Positions 1 through 9,071 are shown, counted from the stretch's first letter. The stretch: 30,609 nucleotides of DNA from Methanobacteriaceae archaeon (GCA_017883605.1 JADGNH010000005.1:1-30609); one strand, 5' to 3'. A program made the numbers and translations. The notes: a model not told the origin generated them from the letters alone.

Positions 1-1
1 C

Positions 2-247
2 GATAAAATAAAGATATGGAACAACAGCCCAGTTATGGTCTTTGATCTTGCCGACGGAATTTATGCCTATTACATTCCATCTGAGTTCACCCGGGCCGTA
101 TTGGAGTTCGTATCAGAAAAAACATCCCGGGTAGTAGTAATATTTATATTCGTTTTTATAGTTACCCTGGTGGGGTGGAACCTGGGACACTGGGAATTTG
201 GCATAATCGCCATAGCACTGGCCCTGCTTTACGCTCTTACTAATTGA
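2..247 (+). CDS. C-terminal part of a membrane protein (cut by window start)
   Basis: The reading frame is open to the left edge, so the first visible ATG (35) is probably internal and only about 81 C-terminal residues are seen. A soluble stretch (IWNNSPVMVFDLADGIYAYY) is followed by two hydrophobic segments near the end (RVVVIFIFVFIVTLVGW and GIIAIALALLYAL), which suggests a membrane anchor at the C-terminus. I do not recognise the family and assign no function. The stop is followed by a 218-bp AT-rich spacer. Confidence 0.55.
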   Translation, partial: DKIKIWNNSPVMVFDLADGIYAYYIPSEFTRAVLEFVSEKTSRVVVIFIFVFIVTLVGWNLGHWEFGIIAIALALLYALTN

Positions 248-415
248 ACACTAAACCCTCACTAAAATGAAAAGGCCGGTTAACAGGATCAGATTGTAAT
301 TAACCATAAAATTACATTTTAAAAGTCAAATATAAATCCCATATATGCTATAATGATAATATTCATCTCAAATTCCATTTACAATAATATAATATTAAAT
401 AAAATCCATATAATA

Positions 416-426
416 AAGTATAAATA
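416..426 (+). promoter_or_regulatory. Putative archaeal TATA box for the gene at 466
   Basis: The sequence aagtataaata lies about 40 bp before the ATG at 466, in an AT-rich spacer. With the usual 22-27 bp TATA-to-start distance of archaeal promoters, transcription would begin near 446-450 and give a leader of about 20 nt. Sequence pattern only. Confidence 0.45.
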
Positions 427-465
427 GAATATAGACGTATTTTTATCAATCAGTGGTGTAAATAA

Positions 466-810
466 ATGAAACCTGAAATCGAAGCAAAATTAGTAGTAGC
501 AATGGTGATTTCCCTGGTGGCCTTTGGATTTGCTACCAGTACCGTTTTGGTCATGGGATTGATTGCCAATGATACTCCTTCCAATCAGCTTAATGTAACC
601 AAGCAGGGTGAATTCCCTAGCATAACTTCTTCCAGACCAAACAGCCTCAACACCACCCAACAACAATCACAAGTTGCATCAAATACAGAGAATGTTAACA
701 CAGGATCATCAACAGGATCATCAACAGATTCAAGTTCCAACCAGAATACAAATCAGAACTCAAATACCCAGAATCAAACTACTACCAATAACTCAGCTTC
801 AAACCAGTGA
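466..810 (+). CDS. Small membrane-anchored Ser/Thr/Asn/Gln-rich protein
   Basis: The protein has 114 residues. Residues ~10-33 form one hydrophobic segment (VVAMVISLVAFGFATSTVLVMGL) that would act as an uncleaved signal anchor. From ~40 to the end it is low-complexity, dominated by S, T, N and Q, including short repeats of TGSS/TDSSS and NQN. Such a tail is expected to be disordered, extracellular and possibly glycosylated. The ATG at 466 follows a GGTG element and a TATA-like box. No family recognised. The 66-residue protein at 20044 has the same general design. Confidence 0.6.
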   Translation: MKPEIEAKLVVAMVISLVAFGFATSTVLVMGLIANDTPSNQLNVTKQGEFPSITSSRPNSLNTTQQQSQVASNTENVNTGSSTGSSTDSSSNQNTNQNSNTQNQTTTNNSASNQ

Positions 811-998
811 CACCTCCTTATAAACGGAATTTGAACCTAACTCAATTTAATTCATTTAACATGTGTTTAAACTATAACCCGATTTAATCATTTAAACCTG
901 AATTTAATTAAAACATTAATCAAGTTTTAAATTATTAAACAAACCCAGCTTTAATAATTAACATTTAAATATGAAAGAAGGTTTTAGGAGAGTGCATC

Positions 999-2192
999 AT
1001 GAAGATAGTCCCGGGCGGAATCTGTGCTGTAGATGGATTTATGGCTGCCGGTGCGTGTAATGGTGATTATGGGGTTGCTCTAATTTTCAGTAAGGGCAGC
1101 ACGGCTTCTGCAGTATTCACATCAAACAAGGTCCAGGCTGCACCCATCATCATCAGCAAAAAAGCTTTAGAGGACGGCAAACTATCGGCAATAGTTGCAA
1201 ACAGTGGCAATGCCAACTGTTTCACTGGAAAGGAAGGCCTGAATGATGGTCAGGTGATGGCAAAGAAAATTGCCGATGGTCTTGAAATTGAATTAAAGGA
1301 CGTGGCAGTGGCATCAACCGGTATTATTGGTAGAAAACTACCCATGCCCATTATAGAACAACTGATAGATAAAACACTATTAAACCTTAAAAATTCACCT
1401 AAAGCCTCTAAGAATGCTGCTGAGGCCATAATGACCACTGACACTTTTCCAAAAGAATTTGCGGTCGAAACTGAACTTAAAAATGGGGAAACAGTTAAGA
1501 TCGGTGGTATAATCAAAGGATCTGGTATGATAGCTCCTAATATGGGTACCATGCTCTGTTTTTTAGCTACTGATATTAAAGCATCAACATCGCAACTCCA
1601 AACAGCTTTAAAGATTGCCGTTGAAAAAACTTTAAACATGGTGGTGATTGATGGAGATGTAAGCACCAACGATATTGTTATTTTAATGGCCAATGGTAAG
1701 TCTGGCCAGCTGGATGAAAACTTCCAGGATGCCCTGGAATATCTGTGCTCACAACTGGCTAAAATGATTGCTCAAGATGGTGAAGGTGCAACTAAACTTA
1801 TGGAAGTAGAAGTAAGAGGTGCAAAATCCCTTAAAGATGCCAGAAGTGCTGCAAAGGCCGTTGCAGGATCATCTCTGGTCAAAACTGCTCTTTTCGGGGC
1901 TGACCCTAACTGGGGCCGTATAGTGGCTGCTGTGGGATATTCTGAAGCAGATATGAAGGGGGAAACCATTACTGTAATTTTGGAATCTCCAGACAAAAAA
2001 GTGGCCATTGTAGAAAAAGGTATTATTAAGGCATTTGAAGGTTCCCATGAATTGACCATTGCAGAGGAAGTAATGGAAAATGACGAGATTAAAATAATCG
2101 TGGACCTGGCCTTAGGAACCTACTCAGCAACAGCTTATGGATGCGATTTGAGCTATGATTACGTGAGAATAAATGCAGAATACTCTACTTAA
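999..2192 (+). CDS. argJ: Glutamate N-acetyltransferase / ornithine acetyltransferase
   Basis: ArgJ recycles the acetyl group from N-acetylornithine to glutamate in arginine synthesis; some members also use acetyl-CoA. The 397 residues match the usual ~400. The autocatalytic processing site is visible in KGSGMIAPNMGTMLCF: the nucleophile is Thr184 and cleavage between Gly183 and Thr184 yields the alpha and beta chains. ANSGNANCFTG (67-77) and STGIIGRKLPM are further family signatures, and GADPNWGRI lies near the C-terminus. The ATG at 999 has an AGGAG site 10 bp upstream. It is followed by argB and argC, but a 241-bp spacer makes single-operon expression uncertain. Sequence alone does not show whether the enzyme is mono- or bifunctional. 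Confidence 0.95.
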   Translation: MKIVPGGICAVDGFMAAGACNGDYGVALIFSKGSTASAVFTSNKVQAAPIIISKKALEDGKLSAIVANSGNANCFTGKEGLNDGQVMAKKIADGLEIELKDVAVASTGIIGRKLPMPIIEQLIDKTLLNLKNSPKASKNAAEAIMTTDTFPKEFAVETELKNGETVKIGGIIKGSGMIAPNMGTMLCFLATDIKASTSQLQTALKIAVEKTLNMVVIDGDVSTNDIVILMANGKSGQLDENFQDALEYLCSQLAKMIAQDGEGATKLMEVEVRGAKSLKDARSAAKAVAGSSLVKTALFGADPNWGRIVAAVGYSEADMKGETITVILESPDKKVAIVEKGIIKAFEGSHELTIAEEVMENDEIKIIVDLALGTYSATAYGCDLSYDYVRINAEYST

Positions 2193-2226
2193 ATTACCAA
2201 CCTTAAAAAGGGTTGATCAAATAATG

Positions 2227-2242
2227 ACATTTTTAAAAATGT
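2227..2242. repeat. 16-bp perfect palindrome after argJ
   Basis: ACATTTTTAAAAATGT lies 34 bp after the argJ stop, and CAACC/GGTTG arms lie just before it (about 2198-2215). It could act as an argJ 3' end structure or be an AT-rich coincidence; there is no long T-tract directly after it. Confidence 0.3.
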
Positions 2243-2264
2243 TAAATAATACATTTTTAAGGTA

Positions 2265-2334
2265 AGATGGATTTTAAGATAAAGATGGATTTTAAGATAA
2301 AGATGGATTTTAAGATAAAGATGGATTTAAGATA
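2265..2334. repeat. 18-bp tandem repeat between argJ and argB
   Basis: The unit agatggattttaagataa occurs three times perfectly (2265-2282, 2283-2300, 2301-2318), then once with one T missing (2319-2334). It is non-coding and lies just upstream of the argB promoter region. The perfect identity of three copies points to recent replication slippage. Confidence 0.9.
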
Positions 2335-2354
2335 TAAAAATAATGTTAAAAAAA

Positions 2355-2364
2355 TTTATAAATA
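2355..2364 (+). promoter_or_regulatory. Putative TATA box for argB
   Basis: The element tttataaata lies 70 bp before the argB ATG, preceded by an A-rich BRE-like stretch. A second candidate, ttataaat, is at 2392-2399. Either would start a leader between argJ and argB, which supports a promoter of its own for argB. Confidence 0.4.
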
Positions 2365-2433
2365 AAATATTTAGAAAAAAATAGATATATTCTTATAAAT
2401 TAAGATTTTCTGAACATTTTTTGGGGATTTAAA

Positions 2434-3315
2434 ATGGAAACTGTAAATATTTTGATTGAGGCCCTTCCTTATATAAAGAAATTTCATAAAAAGAAGATTC
2501 TGATAAAATACGGTGGACATGCCATGATTGATGCGGATGCCATGGGATCCACGGCCAGAGACACCGTACTTCTGAAGTATGTGGGTATGCAGCCCATCGT
2601 AGTACACGGAGGAGGTCCAGAGATATCCAGGTCAATGAATAAACTTGGAAAAGAGCCTAAATTCATAGGTGGGTTGAGGATAACTGATCAGGAAACTATG
2701 GACATAGTTAAGATGGTGCTGGTGGGTAAGATCAGTACTGAAATTGTAGCCAACGTATGTCTGCACGGAGCTAAAGGGGTAGGAATTTCAGGGAAGGACA
2801 ACCAGCTTCTAAAGGCCCGTAAAAGAGCTCCTGAAGTTATAGTTAACAGTGAAACCGGTGAAGAAAAAACCATCGATCTGGGATTGGTGGGTGAGATAGA
2901 ATCCGTGAATCCCGAAATAATCGACATGTTAACCAACAACGATTATATACCTATAATATCCCCTATAGGAGTGGATGACCAGGCCAATACTTTGAATTTA
3001 AATGCAGACACAGTGGCGGGAGATGTTGCATCCAATGTAGGCGCTGAAAAGTTAATAATACTTACAGACGTTCCAGGTATTCTGGAGGATCCCGGGGATC
3101 CAGAAACCCTCATAAAAAAGATTAAAGCAGATGAGATATTGGAACTCATTGACCAGGAAATTGTACGGGACGGGATGCTTCCCAAGGTATCCACCTGCCT
3201 AAATGCCATCCAGAACGGGGTTTCTTCTGCCCATATTATCGACGGCAGGATAAAACATTCCACTCTACTGGAGATCTTCACCAGAAGCGGGATAGGGACT
3301 ATGATAACTAAATAA
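2434..3315 (+). CDS. argB: Acetylglutamate kinase
   Basis: ArgB phosphorylates N-acetylglutamate with ATP, the second step of arginine synthesis, in the cytoplasm. The 293 residues fit the amino-acid kinase family. KYGGHAM (25-31) is the phosphate-binding Lys-Gly-Gly motif, VVHGGGPEIS (56-65) binds the acetylglutamate/ATP phosphates, and ILTDVPGIL with the downstream DGMLPKV segment is typical of NAGK. The ATG at 2434 is preceded by TGGGGA. It lies between argJ and argC on the same strand, each separated by more than 200 bp of AT-rich DNA. Whether arginine feedback-inhibits this enzyme cannot be read directly. Confidence 0.95.
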   Translation: METVNILIEALPYIKKFHKKKILIKYGGHAMIDADAMGSTARDTVLLKYVGMQPIVVHGGGPEISRSMNKLGKEPKFIGGLRITDQETMDIVKMVLVGKISTEIVANVCLHGAKGVGISGKDNQLLKARKRAPEVIVNSETGEEKTIDLGLVGEIESVNPEIIDMLTNNDYIPIISPIGVDDQANTLNLNADTVAGDVASNVGAEKLIILTDVPGILEDPGDPETLIKKIKADEILELIDQEIVRDGMLPKVSTCLNAIQNGVSSAHIIDGRIKHSTLLEIFTRSGIGTMITK

Positions 3316-3533
3316 ATCCATTTTAGTTTCTTTAATGTCCTTAATGTTTCTTTTAATATCTTTATAGAACAATATCCTTATAGAACAATAATATAATGGA
3401 ATAATTCAAATTTATTGTGAAACAGATCAAGATGTATCAAAATTTGTCAAACAGATAAAAGATATAATAAAATGAATATAATAAATAAATTCAAAGATAT
3501 TGTCAAACAAATCAAAAATATATGGTGAAAATA

Positions 3534-4544
3534 ATGGTTAAAGTAGGTATAATAGGTGCAAGTGGTTACACAGGAGGAGAGCTCCTGAAGTTCTTATATA
3601 AGCACTCCCAGGTGGAGGTGGTGGCAGCCACATCTCGACAGTTTGATGGTTTAGACGTGCACAAGGTTCACCCTCACCTTCGGGATCTGGATTTGAAATT
3701 CCAAAATCTCTCTCCTGGAGAAATAGAAGCGGATCTGGTTTTTACTGCAACACCCCACGGAGCTTCTATGAAAATTATTCCACAGTTAATTGAAAATGAC
3801 ATAAAAGTGGTGGATTTAAGCGGAGATTACCGTTTTGATGATCTGAATCTTTACCAGAAATGGTATGGTATGGAACACACCCATCCACTAAAAGCGGTCT
3901 ATGGGCTTCCAGAAATTAATCGAGAAGATATAAAGGGAGCTGATCTGGTGGCCAATCCTGGCTGCTTCCCTACCGGGGGTATACTTGCTTCCTTACCTTT
4001 GGTTGCTGAAAAATTAGTTGAGATTGTGATAATAGACTCGAAAACTGGTGTGAGCGGTGCTGGAGTTAAACCCACCGAGGCGACCCATTATCCCAACTGC
4101 GGCGATAACGTAAATCCCTACGCAGTTACCACTCACAGACATATGCCTGAGATCCAGGAGAAACTATCCCAGTTTGGTGATGTGAAAGTTTCCTTCACCC
4201 CCCATCTGGTGCCAGTTATAAGGGGAATTATGACCACGGTACACACCTTTCCAAAGGATGACGTAACGCCAGCTTATGCAAAAGAGGTTTATGATGATTT
4301 CTATGAAGGAGAACCCTTTGTAAGGGTACTGGATGTTAGTGAAATACCCCGATTAAGCTCGGTCAGAGGTTCCAATTACTGTCATATAGGATGTTTTGAT
4401 ATGGATGAAAACGGGAGGATGGTTGTGGTATCCAGTATTGATAACCTGGTTAAAGGTGCGTCGGGACAGGCTGTGCACAATATGAATATCATGTTCGGAT
4501 TTCCAGAGACAGAATCTCTTGATGAACTGGGTTTACACCCTTAA
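3534..4544 (+). CDS. argC: N-acetyl-gamma-glutamyl-phosphate reductase
   Basis: ArgC reduces N-acetylglutamyl phosphate with NADPH to the semialdehyde, the third step of arginine synthesis. The N-terminal Rossmann motif VGIIGASGYTGGELL and the catalytic Cys144 in ANPGCFPTG (numbered from 3534) are clear. HxxPEI and SSVRGSNYCH are also family features. An in-frame ATG at 3522 would add four residues. I prefer 3534 because GGTGA lies 5 bp before it, gives MVKVGIIGASG, and nothing like a ribosome site precedes 3522. The length is 336 residues, normal for the family. The 206-bp spacer after argB holds only AT-rich imperfect repeats. Confidence 0.93.
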   Translation: MVKVGIIGASGYTGGELLKFLYKHSQVEVVAATSRQFDGLDVHKVHPHLRDLDLKFQNLSPGEIEADLVFTATPHGASMKIIPQLIENDIKVVDLSGDYRFDDLNLYQKWYGMEHTHPLKAVYGLPEINREDIKGADLVANPGCFPTGGILASLPLVAEKLVEIVIIDSKTGVSGAGVKPTEATHYPNCGDNVNPYAVTTHRHMPEIQEKLSQFGDVKVSFTPHLVPVIRGIMTTVHTFPKDDVTPAYAKEVYDDFYEGEPFVRVLDVSEIPRLSSVRGSNYCHIGCFDMDENGRMVVVSSIDNLVKGASGQAVHNMNIMFGFPETESLDELGLHP

Positions 4545-4773
4545 AATCCATCTAAACTTTATTTTACTTTTTTCTTTTGATTTGGCCGCATCATAATTGG
4601 TAAACACCATAACAACTATTCCTGATAAATTGAAAAACGCTAATGTAAACATATAAAAATTATCACAAGTATAATTATAAAATAAAGAATTCTACAGCAT
4701 TATTTATAAGTATAATAAAATTATTTATAAGTATAATTAATACATTATCGATTGAACCAGATGAGGATTAATT

Positions 4774-5268
4774 ATGAAAACAGTCATTTTATATTATTCA
4801 CGAACCCAAAAAACAGCCCTTGTGGTTAAAACCCTTGCAGAGGAAATTCATGCAGATACATTGGAAATTATGGATTTAAAGGATCGTGCAGGTTTTTTAA
4901 ATTATATGGGTGCATCCGCCGATGCTCTAAGGGAAAAAAAGACCAAAATAAAACCTGATCCTGTTAATCTTAGTGATTATGGGCTAGTTTATATTGGAAC
5001 ACCTACCTGGGCGAGTAAACCAGCGCCAGCTATTATCACCTTAATTGATAAATGTGACCTTAAAGGTAAAGATGTAATTCTTTTTGCTACCATGGGTAGA
5101 AGCGGTGGTAAAAGAGTTTTAGAAAGGATGGAAGAGAAGATAGAGGCAAGAGGGGGAAGAATGGTAAATTCCTTCCTAATGAAAACTGGCAATAAAAGTT
5201 TGGAAGAAATCAGTGAGGATACCAAAAAAGTCATCCAAGAGCTGGATCTTAAATTATACGAAATATAA
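4774..5268 (+). CDS. Flavodoxin-family protein
   Basis: This is a 164-residue protein with the flavodoxin fold, expected to bind FMN and carry electrons in the cytoplasm. The N-terminal MKTVILYYSRTQKTALVV is the strand plus phosphate loop that holds the FMN phosphate; here it reads SRTQKTA rather than the classical SxTGxT. VYIGTPTWASKPAP (~72-85) is the loop that contacts the isoalloxazine ring. LFATMGRSGGKRV (~106-118) is the third loop. The ATG follows GATGAGG. Flanking genes do not define the redox partner. It could also be a flavodoxin-type quinone or NADPH oxidoreductase. Confidence 0.85.
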   Translation: MKTVILYYSRTQKTALVVKTLAEEIHADTLEIMDLKDRAGFLNYMGASADALREKKTKIKPDPVNLSDYGLVYIGTPTWASKPAPAIITLIDKCDLKGKDVILFATMGRSGGKRVLERMEEKIEARGGRMVNSFLMKTGNKSLEEISEDTKKVIQELDLKLYEI

Positions 5269-5346
5269 GGATAACTATACGAATAAGTATAAATTATATA
5301 GATTTAAGGATAACTATACCAAATATAAGTATAAATTATATAAATC
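5267..5346. repeat. Two ~40-bp direct repeats after the flavodoxin gene
   Basis: Two adjacent copies (about 5267-5305 and 5306-5346) both start aaggataactatac and share aagtataaattatata. The first overlaps the stop of the flavodoxin gene. A related piece, ataaggataaacatagg, recurs at about 5413-5430, before secF. Looks like a slippage duplication. Confidence 0.75.
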
Positions 5347-5397
5347 TAAGAATAAAATATTCGAGTGAAGATTTAGGTGTATTTAATTCAAATAACG

Positions 5398-5408
5398 ATT
5401 TATAAGTC
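5398..5408 (+). promoter_or_regulatory. Putative TATA box for secFD
   Basis: The element gatttataagt lies about 70 bp before the secF GTG, giving a predicted transcript start near 5428-5432. Sequence pattern only. Confidence 0.35.
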
Positions 5409-5473
5409 AAGATATAAGGATAAACATAGGAGTATGACTTTTTAAGTGATATTAGAAAGATTTAGGTGATCCT

Positions 5474-6322
5474 GTGGATGAAAATTCTATTATAAATAAA
5501 ATTTTAAGCTCTTACAAGCCATTAATAGCTATACCGGTGATAATTACCATTATTGCCCTGGCCATCGTCGCAACCCATGGTTTGACTGAAAGTATAGATC
5601 TTAAGGGAGGATCATTAGCTGTTATACAACTTGAAAAACCCATGAGCTCTGCAGATCTTAAAAATACCATACAAAATGGGGTTAATACTGATGTTAATGT
5701 GAAATCCGTGGTAAATAACCAGGCCACGGTGGAAATTGCCGGCACATCTGATGTGAATATTCTGTCCAGTACTCTCCAAGGGACCGGTACCATAATAAGC
5801 TATCGGTATGTGGGGGCATTATTAAGCAGTCAATCATTAACCCAGGTTTACTATGCACTGGCATTTGCATTTTTATTCATGTCCATAACTGTTTTCATCA
5901 TATTCCGGAACTTTGTGCCTTCCATGGCTGTGATACTTGCTGCACTCTGTGATATCATCATAGCATTGGGAGGAATGGCTGTTTTTGGAATACCACTATC
6001 CGTTGCTTCTGTAGGTGCACTTTTAATGTTAATTGGTTACAGCGTGGACACTGACATCCTGCTCACCACCCGGGTTTTAAAGCGGCGGGAAGGGACCATA
6101 AATGAAAGGGCCACCAATGCCATGAAAACAGGTTTTACCATGGCCGCAGCAGCAATAGGTGCAATGGTAACCCTATATCTGGTAGTTTTATTTTTCATAC
6201 CCTATGCCCAGGTTCTGGAACAGATATCTGCGGTTCTGGTCATAGGCTTGGTGGCTGATGTACTGGCCACCTGGCTGATGAATCTTGGGATACTAAGATG
6301 GTACATGGAGGGTCGCAGATGA
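5474..6322 (+). CDS. secF: Protein-export membrane protein SecF
   Basis: SecF works with SecD beside the SecY translocon to aid late steps of export, probably driven by the ion gradient since export ATPase SecA is absent from archaea. The 282 residues fit archaeal SecF. Residues ~16-34 form TM1, followed by the SIDLKGGSLAVIQL motif that opens the external P1 domain. Five more hydrophobic segments follow, with the conserved GYSVDTDILLTTRVL between TM4 and TM5. The start is GTG at 5474, with AGGTGA ending 4 bp upstream. The last codons overlap secD by ATGA, so the pair is translationally coupled. The order secF-secD is the usual archaeal order. Confidence 0.94.
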   Translation: MDENSIINKILSSYKPLIAIPVIITIIALAIVATHGLTESIDLKGGSLAVIQLEKPMSSADLKNTIQNGVNTDVNVKSVVNNQATVEIAGTSDVNILSSTLQGTGTIISYRYVGALLSSQSLTQVYYALAFAFLFMSITVFIIFRNFVPSMAVILAALCDIIIALGGMAVFGIPLSVASVGALLMLIGYSVDTDILLTTRVLKRREGTINERATNAMKTGFTMAAAAIGAMVTLYLVVLFFIPYAQVLEQISAVLVIGLVADVLATWLMNLGILRWYMEGRR

Positions 6323-7620
6323 AGCAAAGTATCACGGACTTTTTCAAAGATTATCGAGTCTTAATACTCATAGCTTTTATAATTCTCAGTATTGGTTCTA
6401 TATCTATAAACGGGATACAGCAGGGTCTGGATTTGAAGGGAGGATCACTGGTTCAGATACATCTAGACCAACCGGTGGACGCCGCTACCATGAACACCGT
6501 TACCACTGTTATGGACAAACGTCTGAACATATTTGGCATTAAAGATGTAAAAGTAACAAAAAGCGGTAATCAGGACATTATTGTGGAGACTGCCGGGTCG
6601 CCAGATCAGGTGGTTAAGATAGTGGGAACCCAAGGTAAGTTTGAAGCCAAGATAGGAAATCAAACTGCCCTGGTTGGTTCAGATATAACTAGTGTGAAGC
6701 CTTATCAGATCACAGGAAATCAGTGGCAGGTTCCTTTTACAATATCAGGAGCTGCAGCTAATAATTTTGCTCAAATCGCCAATGGAAAGGCAGGTCAGCC
6801 AGTGGATATGTTCCTCGATAATCAATTAGTTTCCTCACCTGCCCTGGGTGCAGATATTGCAAATGGCGTGCCTTCAACAGAAGTGGAGGTTACCGGCACC
6901 AACCAAACTAAGGAAGCTGCTGATACAGAGGCCAAATTTATTCAAACAGTTTTACAATCTGGTGCATTGCCTGTAAAAGTTAGTGTAGCAGGTGTAAGTA
7001 GCATATCTGCAGCTTTGGGTAGTCAATTTATAAATGGAGCTTTAATAGCTGGAGTACTGGCTTTAGTAGTGATATCAATAATAATTTTCATACGATACCG
7101 GACTCCGAAGCTGGTTATACCTATAATCTTCACCAGCCTGGCTGAACTTTTAATTATACTTGGAATTGCTTCCATGATAAAATGGAACATTGACCTGGCA
7201 GCCATCGCCGGTATACTTGCCGCCATAGGTACCGGGGTAGACGATCAGATCATCATTACCGACGAGGTTTTGAAGGGAAGCAGGGATATCAAAGAAGCTA
7301 AAAAATCTACTAAAACTAAAAAAGGTAAAAAAGCTAAAGGTAAAAGTAAAAAAACTAAAGAAAGGAAAGTTAAGGTTTCCAAAAGAATGACTGGATTCAG
7401 GGTAAGGATAAAAGGCGCCTTTTTCATCATATATGCTTCGGCAGCAACTCTTATTGCAGCCATGATACCCATAGCATATATAGGTTTTACCAGAGGAGCC
7501 ACCGGTATTGGGTTTTTATCTGGATTTGCCTTTACCACCATCCTCGGTGTGTTAATCGGGATATTCCTAACCAGACCAGTATATGCTAAATTCATAGAAC
7601 TGCTGATGCAGGGAGATTAA
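6319..7620 (+). CDS. secD: Protein-export membrane protein SecD
   Basis: SecD is the larger partner of SecF in the RND-like SecDF complex. From 6319 it has 433 residues: TM1, then GLDLKGGSLVQIHL, an external P1 domain with PQGKFEAKIGNQ-like and PVDMFLDNQLVSSPAL elements, then five TM segments with GTGVDDQIIITDEVL. The open frame begins at 6298, but GGAGGG lies 6 bp before the ATG at 6319 and that ATG overlaps the secF stop, so I chose it. Residues 325-357, in the cytoplasmic loop after the conserved DDQIIITDEVL motif, are an almost pure Lys/Thr/Gly/Ala tract that most SecD proteins lack. A T-tract terminator follows. Confidence 0.94.
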   Translation: MKQSITDFFKDYRVLILIAFIILSIGSISINGIQQGLDLKGGSLVQIHLDQPVDAATMNTVTTVMDKRLNIFGIKDVKVTKSGNQDIIVETAGSPDQVVKIVGTQGKFEAKIGNQTALVGSDITSVKPYQITGNQWQVPFTISGAAANNFAQIANGKAGQPVDMFLDNQLVSSPALGADIANGVPSTEVEVTGTNQTKEAADTEAKFIQTVLQSGALPVKVSVAGVSSISAALGSQFINGALIAGVLALVVISIIIFIRYRTPKLVIPIIFTSLAELLIILGIASMIKWNIDLAAIAGILAAIGTGVDDQIIITDEVLKGSRDIKEAKKSTKTKKGKKAKGKSKKTKERKVKVSKRMTGFRVRIKGAFFIIYASAATLIAAMIPIAYIGFTRGATGIGFLSGFAFTTILGVLIGIFLTRPVYAKFIELLMQGD

Positions 7621-7635
7621 AAGGATTCTTTGAGG

Positions 7636-7673
7636 ATCCTAGGATAATTTTTTTTTTATTTTATTATTTTTTT
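7636..7673 (+). terminator. Transcription terminator after secD
   Basis: A 10-bp palindrome, ATCCTAGGAT (7636-7645), is followed by aa and a run of T with few interruptions. It lies 16 bp after the secD stop, between convergent secD and rfbB. T-tracts are the main archaeal termination signal, so the T-run is the stronger evidence. Confidence 0.65.
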
Positions 7674-7878
7674 AGTCAAATTTAAAACCAGTTAAATTCC
7701 TAAATTCATGATTAGGATCTTTCTCTAATGTCACAAAGCAAAATTAAAATTAATTATATCCAAATTTTTGGGATAAAATTTAAAATCAGGTCCTTCTTTA
7801 GAGTTCTTAAACAGGGTTATAAAAGAATTTTTGGAATTGATTATGTTTTAAGTGCTGTCATAAGGGCACAATTCTAGC

Positions 7879-8886
7879 TCACCGGTCCTTATACATCCTC
7901 TCATAATATTCCATATACTCCCCACTCCTCACATTCTGCAGCCATGTTGGATGGGCGATGTACCATTTTATAGTTTCAGCCATACCTTTTTCAAAGTTAT
8001 ACTTTGGTTTCCAGCCCAATTCTTTTTGTATTTTAGTAGAATCTATAGCATATCTCCTATCATGGCCTGGCCTGTCTTTCACGTATTTAATAAGAGATTC
8101 TGGTTTGTTTAAATACTGAAGAATTAATTTAACAATTTCAATGTTGGTCTTTTCGCTATTCCCACCAATATTATAAACTTCTCCAGTCTTTCCTTTATGG
8201 AGAACCACATCTACTGCGGTGCAGTGGTCATAAACATGTAACCAGTCCCTTACATTCAGTCCATCACCATATACCGGCAATGGTTTCTCTTCTTTGGCAT
8301 TGGATATCATTAGAGGGATCAGTTTTTCTGGAAATTGATAGGGACCGTAGTTATTAGAGCATCGGGTAATGTTAACCGGTAAATCAAAGGTTTTATTGTA
8401 GGCCCTAACCACCAGATCAGCAGCTGCTTTACTGGCAGAATAAGGACTGTTAGGAGCTATAGGAGTATCCTCTCTGAAATATCCTGTTTTTCCCAGTGAA
8501 CCGTAAACTTCGTCAGTGGATACCTGCAGGTAATTATCTACCTCAAATTCTTTAGCTGCGTCTAAAAGAACCTGCGTTCCCAAAACATTTGATTTAATAA
8601 ATATCTCTGGATCCTCAATACTTCGATCCACATGAGATTCAGCAGCAAAGTTCACAATAAGATCTACATCAGCTACAATTTCACGAACCAATTCTCTATC
8701 AATAATATCTCCTTTAATAAAGGTATAATGAGGGTTGTCTTCAATTCCACTTAAATTTTCTAAGTTTCCACAGTAGGTAAGTGCATCTAAATTTATAAAT
8801 TCATAATCCTTATACTTATCGAGCATATATCTTACAAAGTTACTGCCTATAAACCCCGCTCCACCGGTAATTAACATTTTAGTCAT
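7879..8886 (-). CDS. rfbB: dTDP-glucose 4,6-dehydratase
   Basis: RfbB (RmlB) converts dTDP-glucose to dTDP-4-keto-6-deoxyglucose for deoxysugar synthesis in surface glycans. The 335 residues form an extended SDR enzyme. GGAGFIGSNF (8-17) is the NAD-binding loop, the TDE triad for dehydration is Thr124-Asp125-Glu126 in QVSTDEVYGS, and Tyr149/Lys153 sit in SPYSASKAA. RCSNNYGPYQFPEKLIP and GDGLNVRDWLHV are typical of RmlB. The minus-strand ATG follows GAGGGG. No other rml genes are in the window, so the rest of the pathway must lie elsewhere. Very confident in family and function. Confidence 0.95.
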   Translation of the reverse strand: MTKMLITGGAGFIGSNFVRYMLDKYKDYEFINLDALTYCGNLENLSGIEDNPHYTFIKGDIIDRELVREIVADVDLIVNFAAESHVDRSIEDPEIFIKSNVLGTQVLLDAAKEFEVDNYLQVSTDEVYGSLGKTGYFREDTPIAPNSPYSASKAAADLVVRAYNKTFDLPVNITRCSNNYGPYQFPEKLIPLMISNAKEEKPLPVYGDGLNVRDWLHVYDHCTAVDVVLHKGKTGEVYNIGGNSEKTNIEIVKLILQYLNKPESLIKYVKDRPGHDRRYAIDSTKIQKELGWKPKYNFEKGMAETIKWYIAHPTWLQNVRSGEYMEYYERMYKDR

Positions 8887-9071
8887 TATTTCCCCTCAAG
8901 TCGTTATATAACTAATTTTCAGTATCATTTTGAAACTGTATATAGAAACTTAAAATTTATACACAACGGATAATTAATATATCATTAAGTCATTTCAATA
9001 ATTAATAAGCATTAGGTTTATTCCAATAATGAATAAGGTTGTCTTTGGTAAAAAATAACAAGGTCATATAC

